Assembly (NCBI RefSeq): GCF_003131205.1
Contig: NZ_QFFY01000001.1
Location: 1,364,001-1,428,000 of the forward strand
From: Occallatibacter savannae
GTDB taxonomy: Bacteria; Acidobacteriota; Terriglobia; Terriglobales; Acidobacteriaceae
Direction of reading: 5' to 3'
DNA: 64,000 nucleotides
Below, in pieces: positions 7,440-18,500 of this stretch (position 1 is the stretch's first letter; each line of letters begins with the position of its first letter). Under the pieces are notes generated by a model. That model made no database searches. It was not told the origin of the DNA and saw only the letters and a program-made list of their open reading frames with translations. The translations under genes were made by a program, and so were the position numbers.

Positions 7440-9677
7440 TCAGGCGAAGCTGAAGCCGCTGCGCTTGAGCGGGAGAGTGCGCACGCGCTTGCCGGTGGCG
7501 GCGAAGATGGCGTTGGTGACGGCGGGCAGGATGGGCGGAAGCGATGGCTCTCCAAGGCCGGTGGGCGAGTAGTTGGTTTTGTTCCAGTAGACTTCGATTT
7601 TCGGAACCTGGCGCATACGCATGAGCGGATGGTTGTTGAAGTTCGACTGCTCGATCTGACCTTTGGCGAGAGTGATTTCCTGGGTCATGTGGCTCATGCC
7701 TTCCATGATGCCGCCGTGAACCATGCTCTCGGCTGCGCGTGGATTGATGATGTGGCTGCCGATGTCGCCGGCGGCCCAGACGCGCTCGACTTTGACGCGG
7801 TTGGATTTGTCGACGCTGACTTCGGCGACTTCGGCGAAGTAGCCCAGGTGGCAGAACCATGCGGCGATGCCCATGCCGCGGCCGGGCTCTTTGCTGCGCT
7901 TCGCCCAGCCTGATTTGTCAGCGACGAGTTGAAGCACGCCCTTGAAGCGTTCAGGGATCAGGACTGACTGGCCGGTGGGTTCGTGATCGCCGACAGCATC
8001 GCCTTCGCCGGACTTCCACTGAGCTTTTGTGTTGCTGAGCAGGTCGAGTTGGAACTCGAGCGGATCGCGGCCGGCCTCGTGCGCAAGCTCGTCGAGGAAA
8101 GACTGCGAGACCCAGCAGTAGGCGTTGTCGCCGGGGGCGCGGAGAGCTCCGGTACGCAGCATGAGAGGCTGCGTCGAGGTGTAGAGCGCGTAAGCAGGCG
8201 GGAAGCTGGCAGGGTAGGTGTCGCCGCCGATGCCGCCGCCGGAAGCGATGTTCTTGTTGTCGCCGAACGTGATGAGGTGATGGCGCCACGCGGTGAGCTT
8301 GCCGTTTGCGTCGAGGCCGGCCTTCAGTCCTACGGTGCCGCCGGGACGCAAGCCGTCATGGGCGATGTCGTCTTCGCGCGACCAGATGAGTTTGACGGGT
8401 CCATTGATCTGCTTTGAAATCCACGCGGCTTCAACGAGGTAGTCGTTCTGCAGCCTGCGGCCGAAGCTGCCTCCGGATCGCACCATGTGGGTGGTGATGT
8501 CGTCGGGCTTGATGCCCAGGGTGTGCGCGACGGCCTGCACGCCGTTACCGGGAAGGGTGCTGGTGGACCACATCTCGAGCTTGCCGTCTTTCCAGTGCGC
8601 CGTTGCACCCTGGGGCTCAAGCGTGACGTGAGCGAGGAAGGGATACTCGTAGGTTGCTTCGACGACTTTCGCCGATGACTTGAGTGCCGCGTCTACATCG
8701 CCGTATTTGCGGACGGTGCGCTCCGGAGCAGTTGCGAGCAGTTCCTTTGCGCGGGCGCGGAAGCCGTCGGAGCTTTGCGAGGCTGCGGGGCCGAGGTCCC
8801 ATTCGACTTTCAGCTCGTCGCGGGCCTGCTGCGCGTGCCACCAGGTTTCGGCGACGATGGCGACGCCGGGCTCCATACCGGGCTCCCAGGATGTGTAAGC
8901 GCTGGGCTTGATGCCGCCTTCGATGACGAAGACGTGACGCACTCTGGGCAGGGTCTTGATGTGATCGATGTTCGCGGTTTTCACCTTACCGGCGAACACC
9001 GGAGCCTTCTCGATGGCGGCGTAGAGCATGCCGGGGATTTTGACATCGATGCCGAAGATCGGCTTGCCCGTGGTGATTCCATCGGTGTCCACGCCTTTGC
9101 GCGAGGTGCCGACGATGCGGTAGTCCTTCGGATCCTTCAGCTTTACGGAGTCGAGCGGAGGCGGCGGGAGCGCGGCGGCTTTGGCGGCGAGATCGCCGTA
9201 GGTAGCGGAACGGCCGGATGCGGAGTGGAGGACCTTGCCGGAACCTGTGGTGCATTCGGCAGGAGCGACTCCCCAGTCCTGCGCGGCGGCTGTGATCAGG
9301 AGCTGGCGACCGGCGGCGCCGACGCGGCGCATGGGCTCCCACCCTTCTGGCGTGTTCATCGAGCCGCCAGAGAATTGATGGCCGTAAACTTTCTCGTTCA
9401 GATCGGCCTGCTGCACGCGGACGTTGTTCCAGTCGATGTCGAGCTCTTCAGCGATGAGCATGGGAAGCATGTTGCGCATTCCCTGCCCCGACTCAGAGGC
9501 GCGCGCCATGATGGTGGCTGTGCCGTCAGGAGCGATGTGGATGAAGGCCTGCGGCGTCATGCCGGAAGGTGTGCCTGACTCTTGCGCCTTTGCCGCAGGA
9601 AGCCGGTAGAGATTCAGCGCCATGCCGCCGCCGGCGAGCGCCGTCAATTGCAGAAACGATCTCCGATCCATGCGCAT
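7440..9677 (-). CDS. Molybdopterin-binding large subunit, xanthine dehydrogenase family (IorB-like)
   Basis: A 745-residue catalytic subunit of a molybdenum hydroxylase, related to isoquinoline 1-oxidoreductase beta subunits and aldehyde dehydrogenases. It starts with a Tat signal (DRRSFLQLTALAGGG, residues about 4-18), so it is exported folded. Family segments seen are GMRNMLPMLIAEELDIDW, SGGSMNTPEG, GGSFGRRLQNDY, GALRAPGDNAY (substrate and cofactor contact) and a C-terminal GLGEPSLPPI motif. The upstream 2Fe-2S subunit ends 13 bases before this start, so the two form an operon. A c-type cytochrome often found with such enzymes is absent. Substrate unknown; a mobA gene for the cofactor lies at 31.7-32.4 kb. 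Confidence 0.92.
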   Translation of the reverse strand: MRMDRRSFLQLTALAGGGMALNLYRLPAAKAQESGTPSGMTPQAFIHIAPDGTATIMARASESGQGMRNMLPMLIAEELDIDWNNVRVQQADLNEKVYGHQFSGGSMNTPEGWEPMRRVGAAGRQLLITAAAQDWGVAPAECTTGSGKVLHSASGRSATYGDLAAKAAALPPPPLDSVKLKDPKDYRIVGTSRKGVDTDGITTGKPIFGIDVKIPGMLYAAIEKAPVFAGKVKTANIDHIKTLPRVRHVFVIEGGIKPSAYTSWEPGMEPGVAIVAETWWHAQQARDELKVEWDLGPAASQSSDGFRARAKELLATAPERTVRKYGDVDAALKSSAKVVEATYEYPFLAHVTLEPQGATAHWKDGKLEMWSTSTLPGNGVQAVAHTLGIKPDDITTHMVRSGGSFGRRLQNDYLVEAAWISKQINGPVKLIWSREDDIAHDGLRPGGTVGLKAGLDANGKLTAWRHHLITFGDNKNIASGGGIGGDTYPASFPPAYALYTSTQPLMLRTGALRAPGDNAYCWVSQSFLDELAHEAGRDPLEFQLDLLSNTKAQWKSGEGDAVGDHEPTGQSVLIPERFKGVLQLVADKSGWAKRSKEPGRGMGIAAWFCHLGYFAEVAEVSVDKSNRVKVERVWAAGDIGSHIINPRAAESMVHGGIMEGMSHMTQEITLAKGQIEQSNFNNHPLMRMRQVPKIEVYWNKTNYSPTGLGEPSLPPILPAVTNAIFAATGKRVRTLPLKRSGFSFA

Positions 9678-9690
9678 CTCGGTCCCTCCT

Positions 9691-10158
9691 CTACTTGCTG
9701 GTGGAGGCCGCGCCGGCCGCCTGGTGGATGGCTTCGCGAATTCGCGTGTAAGTGCCGCAGCGGCAGAGATTGCCGCTCATGGCCGTATCGATCTGCGCAT
9801 CTGTGGGATTGGGTGTGTGCTCAAGTAGCGCCGCGGCAGCGAGGATCTGTCCCGCCTGACAGTAGCCGCACTGCGGGACGTCGATAGCGGCCCAGGCCTG
9901 CTGCACGATGTGGGTACCGTTGGCAGATAGGCCTTCGATGGTCGTCACTTTGCGGTTGCCGACGGAGCCCACAGTGGTGGTGCAGGAACGCACTGGCTTC
10001 CCGTCGAGCAGAACGGTGCAGGCGCCGCACATGCCGATACCACAGCCGTATTTCGCGCCTTGCAGGTCGAGCAGGTCGCGCAGCACCCAGAGCAGAGGCA
10101 TCTCTGCGGGAGCCTCCACGGTCGTGGTCGAGTTATTCACGTTGAGCTTGATGGACAT
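9691..10158 (-). CDS. (2Fe-2S)-binding small subunit of molybdenum hydroxylase
   Basis: A 155-residue electron-transfer subunit with two iron-sulfur clusters. The plant-type ferredoxin domain has CGIGMCGAC plus a later Cys (residues 39, 44, 47 and 59). The second four-helix domain has CGYC and LCRCG. It passes electrons from the molybdenum centre in the partner protein. I start at the ATG at 10158, preceded by GGGAG about five bases away; the open frame extends 68 codons further but without family character. No signal sequence is seen, so it is probably co-exported with the Tat-bearing large subunit, as in related enzymes. Confidence 0.92.
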   Translation of the reverse strand: MSIKLNVNNSTTTVEAPAEMPLLWVLRDLLDLQGAKYGCGIGMCGACTVLLDGKPVRSCTTTVGSVGNRKVTTIEGLSANGTHIVQQAWAAIDVPQCGYCQAGQILAAAALLEHTPNPTDAQIDTAMSGNLCRCGTYTRIREAIHQAAGAASTSK

Positions 10159-10393
10159 CGTCACTCCCGGAATGAGCGCGGGCAAACGCCAGCGCTGGGT
10201 AGACACCTGATGGAAGACGCTCACCGACTGCGAGCGGAAACCTCGAGCGGATTGCCTGGTGCTGAAATGTTGATCTGCCGGACATTCTAGAGGATCGGCG
10301 AGAGAACCCTCAAGCACAAGGAGCGGGTGCTCGTGTCGCTCCGGGAAAATCTGAAGACCCAATCGATCCTGCAGCGCTGAAGGTGCCCCCGAA

Positions 10394-10409
10394 TGTGATC
10401 GCGATCACA
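10394..10409. promoter_or_regulatory. Perfect CRP/FNR-type palindrome
   Basis: TGTGATCGCGATCACA is a perfect 16-base palindrome identical to the core of the E. coli CRP consensus (TGTGA-N6-TCACA). It lies 34 bases before the broken gene at 10444 and 236 bases upstream of the 2Fe-2S subunit gene on the other strand. Two weaker relatives occur at 20710 and 21065. A CRP-family regulator probably binds here. Confidence 0.6.
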
Positions 10410-10443
10410 GATTGACCGTTTTAGAACTCGCCAGCATAGTCCA

Positions 10444-10933
10444 ATGGACCACTACAAAACCGTGGTGATGGACTACCTGCAATCGGACAGAGCGGTGTTC
10501 GTGAACGCGGACTGCCGATTCGAGCACGCTGTGACGGCTGAGAAGGAGGCTGATTCGGAACGTTGCCATTGCGACGCGGTTGCCATCGATCTGCGCCACT
10601 GAGCGGTCTACCTTTGCGAGACCGCCATGGAGGATGAGCTGCCGGCACTGCTCAAGAAGCTGACCGGCTGGACCCAGCACTGGGATTCCATCAAGGAAAC
10701 CTTGCAGCGCGAATGCAAGGTTCCGGCAGACTGGCGGGTCCACGTCTGGCTCTTCGTTCCGAAGAGCCGCAACGGAGATGCTCGAGGGCGAACTGGAGCA
10801 GCTTCGTCACCAGACGGGAGCGCGCTTCAAGGTGAAGCTTACGGTGCTGGAGGAAATACAGCCTTGGAACACCTCGAGCTGGCGCAGAAAAGAAGAGGGC
10901 TGGGAGATCATCCGGCGCCGGTCGCTGACCTGA
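10444..10933 (+). pseudogene. Broken MDHYKTVVMDYL-type hypothetical gene
   Basis: The frame begins MDHYKTVVMDYLQSDRAVFV at 10444, a start I associate with a conserved acidobacterial protein of unknown function. After 52 codons a TGA at 10600-10602 interrupts it. The same frame then continues with AVYLCETAMEDELPALLKK through VHVWLFVPK, which aligns with the expected middle. Near 10760-10778 the coding moves to the +1 frame (MLEGELEQLRHQTGARFKV through PWNTSSWRRKEEGWEIIRR) and stops at 10931-10933. So there are two lesions: an in-frame stop and a frameshift. Sequencing error could explain one but hardly both. Confidence 0.7.
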
Positions 10934-10943
10934 GGCCGAGTGT

Positions 10944-11357
10944 TTAGATGATGCGCTGCAGTACTGACTGCAGTACGCTCGTGGGCTCAGGCTGATCGCC
11001 GGTGGGAACGCCATTCGGCGTCACATGGTTGTTCGAAACCATATGGTGCACTATGAGCGGGAGCGCGATGGCAAGACCGCCGCGCACAACACCCGGCGCG
11101 AGCCCGGTGCGCTGCGCGATGCTGTCGATAAGGCCGGTGCCCTCCGTGCCGTTTTCGATGGCGGTTGGGTTCGGTTGCGTGTTTCCCTGCGACCACTGCT
11201 CGATGACGCTTCCCATTCCGTTGCGCTGGAAATTCTGAATGAGCGAGCCTACGCCGCCTCGTTGCTGCAGTTCGTCCATAAGCCCGCCCGCCACTTGCGC
11301 GTGCTCAGATGCTGCCGTTCCCTTCGCCATCGATGCAACGGTATTGAGAATGCCCAT
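10944..11357 (-). CDS. YidB/DUF937 family protein
   Basis: A 137-residue protein. Features of the family are the Gly-rich MDELQQRGGVGSLIQNF helix, the GMGSVIEQWSQGNTQ segment and the C-terminal ALPLIVHHMV with a Pro/Gln-rich tail. Function is unknown; E. coli YidB is a small homologue. The start at 11357 has GAGGTGAG just upstream. It converges on the broken gene at 10444-10933. Confidence 0.85.
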   Translation of the reverse strand: MGILNTVASMAKGTAASEHAQVAGGLMDELQQRGGVGSLIQNFQRNGMGSVIEQWSQGNTQPNPTAIENGTEGTGLIDSIAQRTGLAPGVVRGGLAIALPLIVHHMVSNNHVTPNGVPTGDQPEPTSVLQSVLQRII

Positions 11358-11420
11358 GACTCACCTCTCGTGGTGCCCTGAGGTGGGATGCGGAGGAGAT
11401 GCGGAGGGGTGGTCCGGGGG

Positions 11421-11511
11421 CAGCGGAGTTCAGCGGAGCTAGCAGCGCTGCTCGCTAATTAGCGGAGTTAGCAGCGCTGCGCGCTTGTTAGCGGAGTTAG
11501 CACGGCTTGTT
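11421..11511. repeat. Tandem repeat, about 28-29 base unit, three copies
   Basis: Three imperfect copies of a unit containing TTAGCGGAGTTAGCAGCGC, with arms AGCAGCGCT that are partly self-complementary. The array lies between the yidB-like gene and a cluster of palindromic repeats, in the long non-coding gap downstream of katG. Confidence 0.65.
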
Positions 11512-11516
11512 CCCAC

Positions 11517-11676
11517 CCATCGCACAATAAGACCGTGCGATGGATGGGTCACCGGGCTTTTACTAAAGTATTGAAACCTCCCCGGTCCCCAAGTGCGAGG
11601 GACCGGGGGCACCCGGCTTTCTTGTTCCCACCCCAACACCCTTGTCACGATGAAGCCGTGACAAGAATGGGACACC
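11517..11676. repeat. Cluster of three palindromic CACCCGG-tailed repeats (copies 2-4)
   Basis: Three stem-loops lie in a row. Copy 2 pairs CCATCGCAC (11517-11525) with GTGCGATGG (11535-11543). Copy 3 pairs CCCGGTCCC (11581-11589) with GGGACCGGG (11599-11607). Copy 4 pairs CTTGTCAC (11641-11648) with GTGACAAG (11658-11665). Each has a 9-base loop and is followed by a (T/A)CACCCGG or TCACCGGG tail. Copies 2 and 4 also share a CTTGTTCCCACCC leader. The stems differ while loops, leader and tail stay similar, so pairing is conserved rather than sequence. They could fold after katG transcription. Confidence 0.7.
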
Positions 11677-11690
11677 CGGTTGTTGTTGGG

Positions 11691-14109
<2,419 letters not shown>

Positions 14110-14165
14110 TGGGAACGCAGCTGGGATGGCGGAGTTAAGCTTCGTCGCCGGAGAGATTGTGAGAT

Positions 14166-14199
14166 CCCAGGTCTCAAGATCGAGACCTGGGCACCCAGG
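14166..14199. repeat. Palindromic CACCCAGG-tailed repeat, copy 5
   Basis: A 10-bp perfect stem, CCCAGGTCTC / GAGACCTGGG, with a 6-base loop (AAGATC), then CACCCAGG. Same layout as the elements at 3863 and 11517-11676. It sits in the 5' leader of the oxyR-like gene, ending 16 bases before its ATG, where it could affect translation. Confidence 0.65.
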
Positions 14200-14214
14200 T
14201 GCCGGGGTAAGAAA

Positions 14215-15114
14215 ATGAATCTGCAGGAACTGCGTTATCTGGTTGCGATTGCGGAGCAGCGTCATTTTGGGCGCGCGGCCGAGGCGTGCCACGTGAGCCA
14301 GCCGACGCTGAGCAGCCAGATCAAAAAGCTCGAAGAAGAACTGGGTGTGATGCTGCTGGAGCGCACAAACAAGCGCGTCGCGCTGACACCGGCCGGAAGT
14401 CAGATTCTGCAACATGCGAGACGGGCGCTGGCCGAAGCAGCACAGATTGAAGCGGTCGCACGGGCAGCAAGGGATCCGCTGATCGGCCCCCTGAAGCTTG
14501 GGGCCATTCCTACACTCGCTCCTTATTTGTTGCCCCTGATTCTCAAGCCGCTCAAGCAGGGCTACCCCGGGATGACCATCGAATTGTGGGAAGACCAGAC
14601 GCGGGTTCTGGTCGAGAATCTTCGCAATCACAAGCTGGATGCAGCGCTGCTGGCGACTGAGACTGATGCGCCGGAGATCACCGAGATTGTTCTTTTCGAT
14701 GAGCCGCTTCTGGCTGCCCTGCCCCGCAATCATCGCCTGGCGGCGGCAAAGAAGGTTGACGAAGAGGCGCTGAAAGATGAGTTGCTCGTCCTCGCCGATG
14801 GGCACTGCCTGTCGAACCAGGCTCTCGCGGCATGCGGGGCGAAGCATGGGCATCCTCATGTACGGGGCGGGCTGCAGGGGTCGATGCAGGCGGCGACGCT
14901 GGAGACGCTGGTGAACCTGGTCGCTGCGGGTTACGGCTCGACTCTGATTCCGGCGCTCGCGGCCGAGTCGCTGAAGACGCGCGGCATCGTTCTGGTCCCG
15001 CTGACAGGGCGTTCTCACAGGACGATCCGGCTGGCCAGCCGACCCGGCTTCCCGAGAGCGCAGGCTCTGCGGGCGATCGAGAAGGTGATACGGAAGGCGG
15101 TGAGTTTTAATTAG
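14215..15114 (+). CDS. oxyR: OxyR-like LysR-family peroxide sensor
   Basis: A 299-residue LysR-type regulator. The N-terminal winged helix (MNLQELRYLVAIAEQRHFGR, HVSQPTLSSQI) is followed by the effector-binding domain. Cys198 and Cys207 in DGHCLSNQALAAC match the redox pair Cys199/Cys208 of E. coli OxyR in both context and spacing, so this is a peroxide sensor and not a generic LysR protein. It faces katG head to head and probably controls it and itself through the dyads at 14059-14109. Confidence 0.93.
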   Translation: MNLQELRYLVAIAEQRHFGRAAEACHVSQPTLSSQIKKLEEELGVMLLERTNKRVALTPAGSQILQHARRALAEAAQIEAVARAARDPLIGPLKLGAIPTLAPYLLPLILKPLKQGYPGMTIELWEDQTRVLVENLRNHKLDAALLATETDAPEITEIVLFDEPLLAALPRNHRLAAAKKVDEEALKDELLVLADGHCLSNQALAACGAKHGHPHVRGGLQGSMQAATLETLVNLVAAGYGSTLIPALAAESLKTRGIVLVPLTGRSHRTIRLASRPGFPRAQALRAIEKVIRKAVSFN

Positions 15115-15527
15115 CTCTCAGCTATCAGCTGTCAGCTTCAGCACTGGCTCGCCGCAGTATCTCGGGAATTTTTGCCGCAATTGGTTGCATTTGGGACTGT
15201 GGAAAAGTTGGTATAAACTCAAGAAAACTGCTGCAATTTCCGAAGAAAGCCTAAAATAAACGAAAAAGGTGGATTCGGGACCCCCTTATCCACAAAAGAA
15301 CCCCTTGGTGAGATTGACCCTGTCTTTTGGGGTCCATAGAGTCTGTAATCGAAGAGGGTCCAGGGCACCCGGCGGCTGGAAGCGATCGCCGGAGACCCCA
15401 AATTCCCCTTCAAGGCGCGAAGTCGGCGCCGGCCCATCCGTCCAGCAGGGATCGACAGCCTGCCGGAACCAAGGTGCTCCAGCCGACTTCGGTGATCCCG
15501 TTCGTATTCTGCTGACCCGGAGAGAGC
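15115..15527. promoter_or_regulatory. Leader region of smc with two DnaA-box matches
   Basis: This 413-base gap holds no gene. TTATCCACA at 15286-15294 is a perfect DnaA box. TTTTCCACA on the minus strand at 15198-15206 fits the looser consensus. A TATAAA at 15212-15217 with TTTGGG 16 bases upstream could be a promoter. A CAGGGCACCCGG tail near 15361 may be a decayed palindromic repeat. No AT-rich unwinding region or dnaA/dnaN is nearby, so an origin is unlikely. Confidence 0.4.
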
Positions 15528-18500
15528 ATGCTGAAACTGAAAAAGATCCACATCCTCGGCTTTAAGAGCTTCTGTGACCGCACGGAACTGACCGTGCCGG
15601 GGACAGGCATCGCCGTTGTCGTGGGACCGAACGGGTGCGGAAAGTCCAACATCCTGGACGGGGTCAGCTGGGTGCTGGGCGAGCAGAGCGCCAAGAGCCT
15701 TCGCGGCGGCAGCATGCAGGACGTGATCTTCGCCGGAACGCGGGAGCGCAAGCCGCTGGGCATGGCGGAAGTCACCATCACGATGGTGGACCCGGAGGCG
15801 TATGACGGGCCGATCCCGGTGGAGCCTGAGGTCACGGTCGACCACGATGGCCCGCTCGACTGGGACGAGGAAGAGTTGCGGCGGCAGAAAGCGGCGGAGG
15901 CTGAAGAGATCATTGCCTCTGAGCAGCCGGGCGTGGTCACGGACGAGGAAACCGGCGCTGAGGGCAGTGCTCCAGCCGAGGCGAAGGCAGAGGCGAACGC
16001 TGAAGCCGCCGCGCACGGTCCGCAGCCGGTTGTCCTGAAGATCCGCCGTCGCAAGTTCAATCGGACTCCGCAGAAGGGCGAGGTTGTCATCACAAGGCGC
16101 CTCTTCCGGACGGGTGAAAGCGAGTACCTGCTCAATGGAAAGCTGTGCCGGCTTCGCGACATTCAGGACATCTTTATGGGCACCGGCCTTGGGCCGGAGA
16201 GCTACGCGATCATCGGGCAGGAGCGCATCGGACAGCTGCTGAGTTCGAAGCCGCACGATCGCCGGTCGATCGTAGAAGAGGCGGCTGGAATTACGCGTTT
16301 CAAGACCAAGAAGCGTCTGGCCGAGCTGCGGCTTGAAAGCTCGAAGCAGAATCTTGCGCGTGTCGACGACATCTTCGAAGAAGTGACGCGCCAGATGAAC
16401 AGCCTGAAGCGGCAGGCGGCGAAGGCGGAGCGGTTCGCACAGGTCCGGGACGAGCTGCGCGGACGGCTGCGCGTTGTGCTCGCGAGCCGGATGGCGCTGA
16501 TGGATGCCGAGCAGGCGCGGCTGGAGCACGAGATCACAGAATTCGCCGAGAAGATCACGGCAGGGGCTCTGGAGATTGAGACGGCCGAGGTCCAGCAGCA
16601 CAGTTTGACCGAGCGGGGATACGAACTGGACCGCGAGGGTCAGGATGCGCAGAACCGCGCGAACTCTTCCGCTGTGGAGCTGGAGCGCGCGGCGGCTCGC
16701 CAGCGCAGCAACTCCGAGCGCGTAAGTGAACTCGAAGCGCGAATCGCAGCGGCGGCCGGTGAACTCGAAACGACGAAGAGCCAGCTCGGCAGCATCGCGG
16801 AAGAGCGTGAACAGCAGAAGGCGTTTCTTGAAACTGCTGCGGGAGAGGCGCATGCCTTCCACGAGAAGGTGCAGGCCCGGCAGCACGAAGCGCGGACTGC
16901 AGCGGAAGAGGTTTTCAATGCTGAGCGGCAGTTGGAGAGTCATCGCAGGCACGCGATGCACCTGCTCACGCTGGCTGGAAACGCGCGCAACAGCACGGCC
17001 CAGGCCGAAGAGAGTCTTGCAGCGCTGGAGCGGGAAGCGGAGCGGCTGAATGCGGAGATGAACCAGGCGCGCAACGAGCAGGAGAGCCTGGGTGTGCAGA
17101 GCGGCCAGGCTCGGCTGAAGTTCGACTCAGCAGCCGAAGCGCTGAAGAGTCTTGAAAGCGAGATCGCCGAGCTGCGCGAGACCTTGCAGGCGCGGCGGTC
17201 TGAAGAGGCTTCAGTCCGCGCGCAGGCGAACAAACTTCGCAGCGATCTGGCCGGAGTGGGGGGGCGCCGAGATTCGCTGCAGTCGCTGATCAGGGATCAC
17301 AGCTACTCGACGGAAACTGTCCGCAAGCTGCTGAGGCCCGGTGCGCTGCAGAACGGTTCGACGCCTGTCGGAACATTGGCCGACTTCATCGAAGTGGCCG
17401 GCGAGCACGAAGGAGTGGTCGACGAGTTCCTGCGCGACGAGCTCAACTATGTCGTCGTGAAGAGCTGGCACGCGGCTGAAGAAGGCGTCCGAGTGTTGAA
17501 GACCGGCGTGGACGGGCGCGCTACCTTCCTTGTTCACCCGGAGAGCGGACACGGTCACGGCGGCAACGGCTACGTCGAGAAGATCAATGGTCCCGGCGTG
17601 ACGCCGCTCCGCGAACAGGTTCGGCTGCTGAACGGCTTTGGGCACACGCTCGAGACTATACTTCCGAAACTGCGCGATGGCTACCTTGTCGAGACTGCGG
17701 AACTGGCGCAGACGATGGCGAATGATTATGCGCACGCCTACTTCCTGACGCCGGAGGGCGAGTGCTTCCACAACGCGACCGTGACCGGCGGCAAGCCTGC
17801 GAGCCAGGGACCGCTGGTGCTGAAGCGCGAGCTACGCGAGACGGAGATGCGCTTTGCCGCGATCGAGCGCGAACTTGGCCAGGCCGAGTTTCAGGCTGCG
17901 GCACTCGCAAAGCAGATTGAGGAATTGAGCGCACGGCTTGAAGCGCGGAGCGAAGAGCGCCGGCAGGCGGAGCGCGAAGCCGCCGATCAAGGTGCAGCTC
18001 TCAAACAAATGGAAAGCGAAGCACAGCGCATCGAGCGGCGTCTGCAGGAGTGGATGACGCAGGCGCAGCGTAACAAGGAAGCGCGCGAGGCCAAGCACTC
18101 CATCATCGAACAGAAGCGGGAAGAGGCGATTCGCCTCGAGCAGGAGCATGCCACTGCTGAGGTTGGGTTGGAAGAGCAGCAGAACCAGCTCTCCACGATG
18201 CGCCAGAACCGCGAAACACTGCAGCAGGAGGCAGCGCGGCTCACGGCCGAGCTCGCCGGACTCGAAGAGCGCCGCCGCGGAGCAGAAGCAGCGTTCCAGC
18301 GCATCGACCGGCTGCACGCCGATCTCGAACGCCGCGTGATGGCGATCGAGCAGCAGCGGGCGTCGGCCGAGTCAGAGCGCGAGCAGCGCATTAACGAGAC
18401 AGCCGCGCTTGCGCAACGCGAACAGGAACTCGCTGCGCTGAAGGCTGAGGCGCTGGCCCAGGCCGAGTCGATTGCTGCGCAGGCAGCAGAGGTTCGCCAC

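Noticed and set aside
8775..9578. Plus-strand open frame inside the molybdenum hydroxylase gene
   Set aside because: Antisense shadow; family motifs are on the minus strand.
15115..15527. Replication origin
   Set aside because: Only two DnaA-box matches, no AT-rich unwinding element and no dnaA or dnaN nearby.
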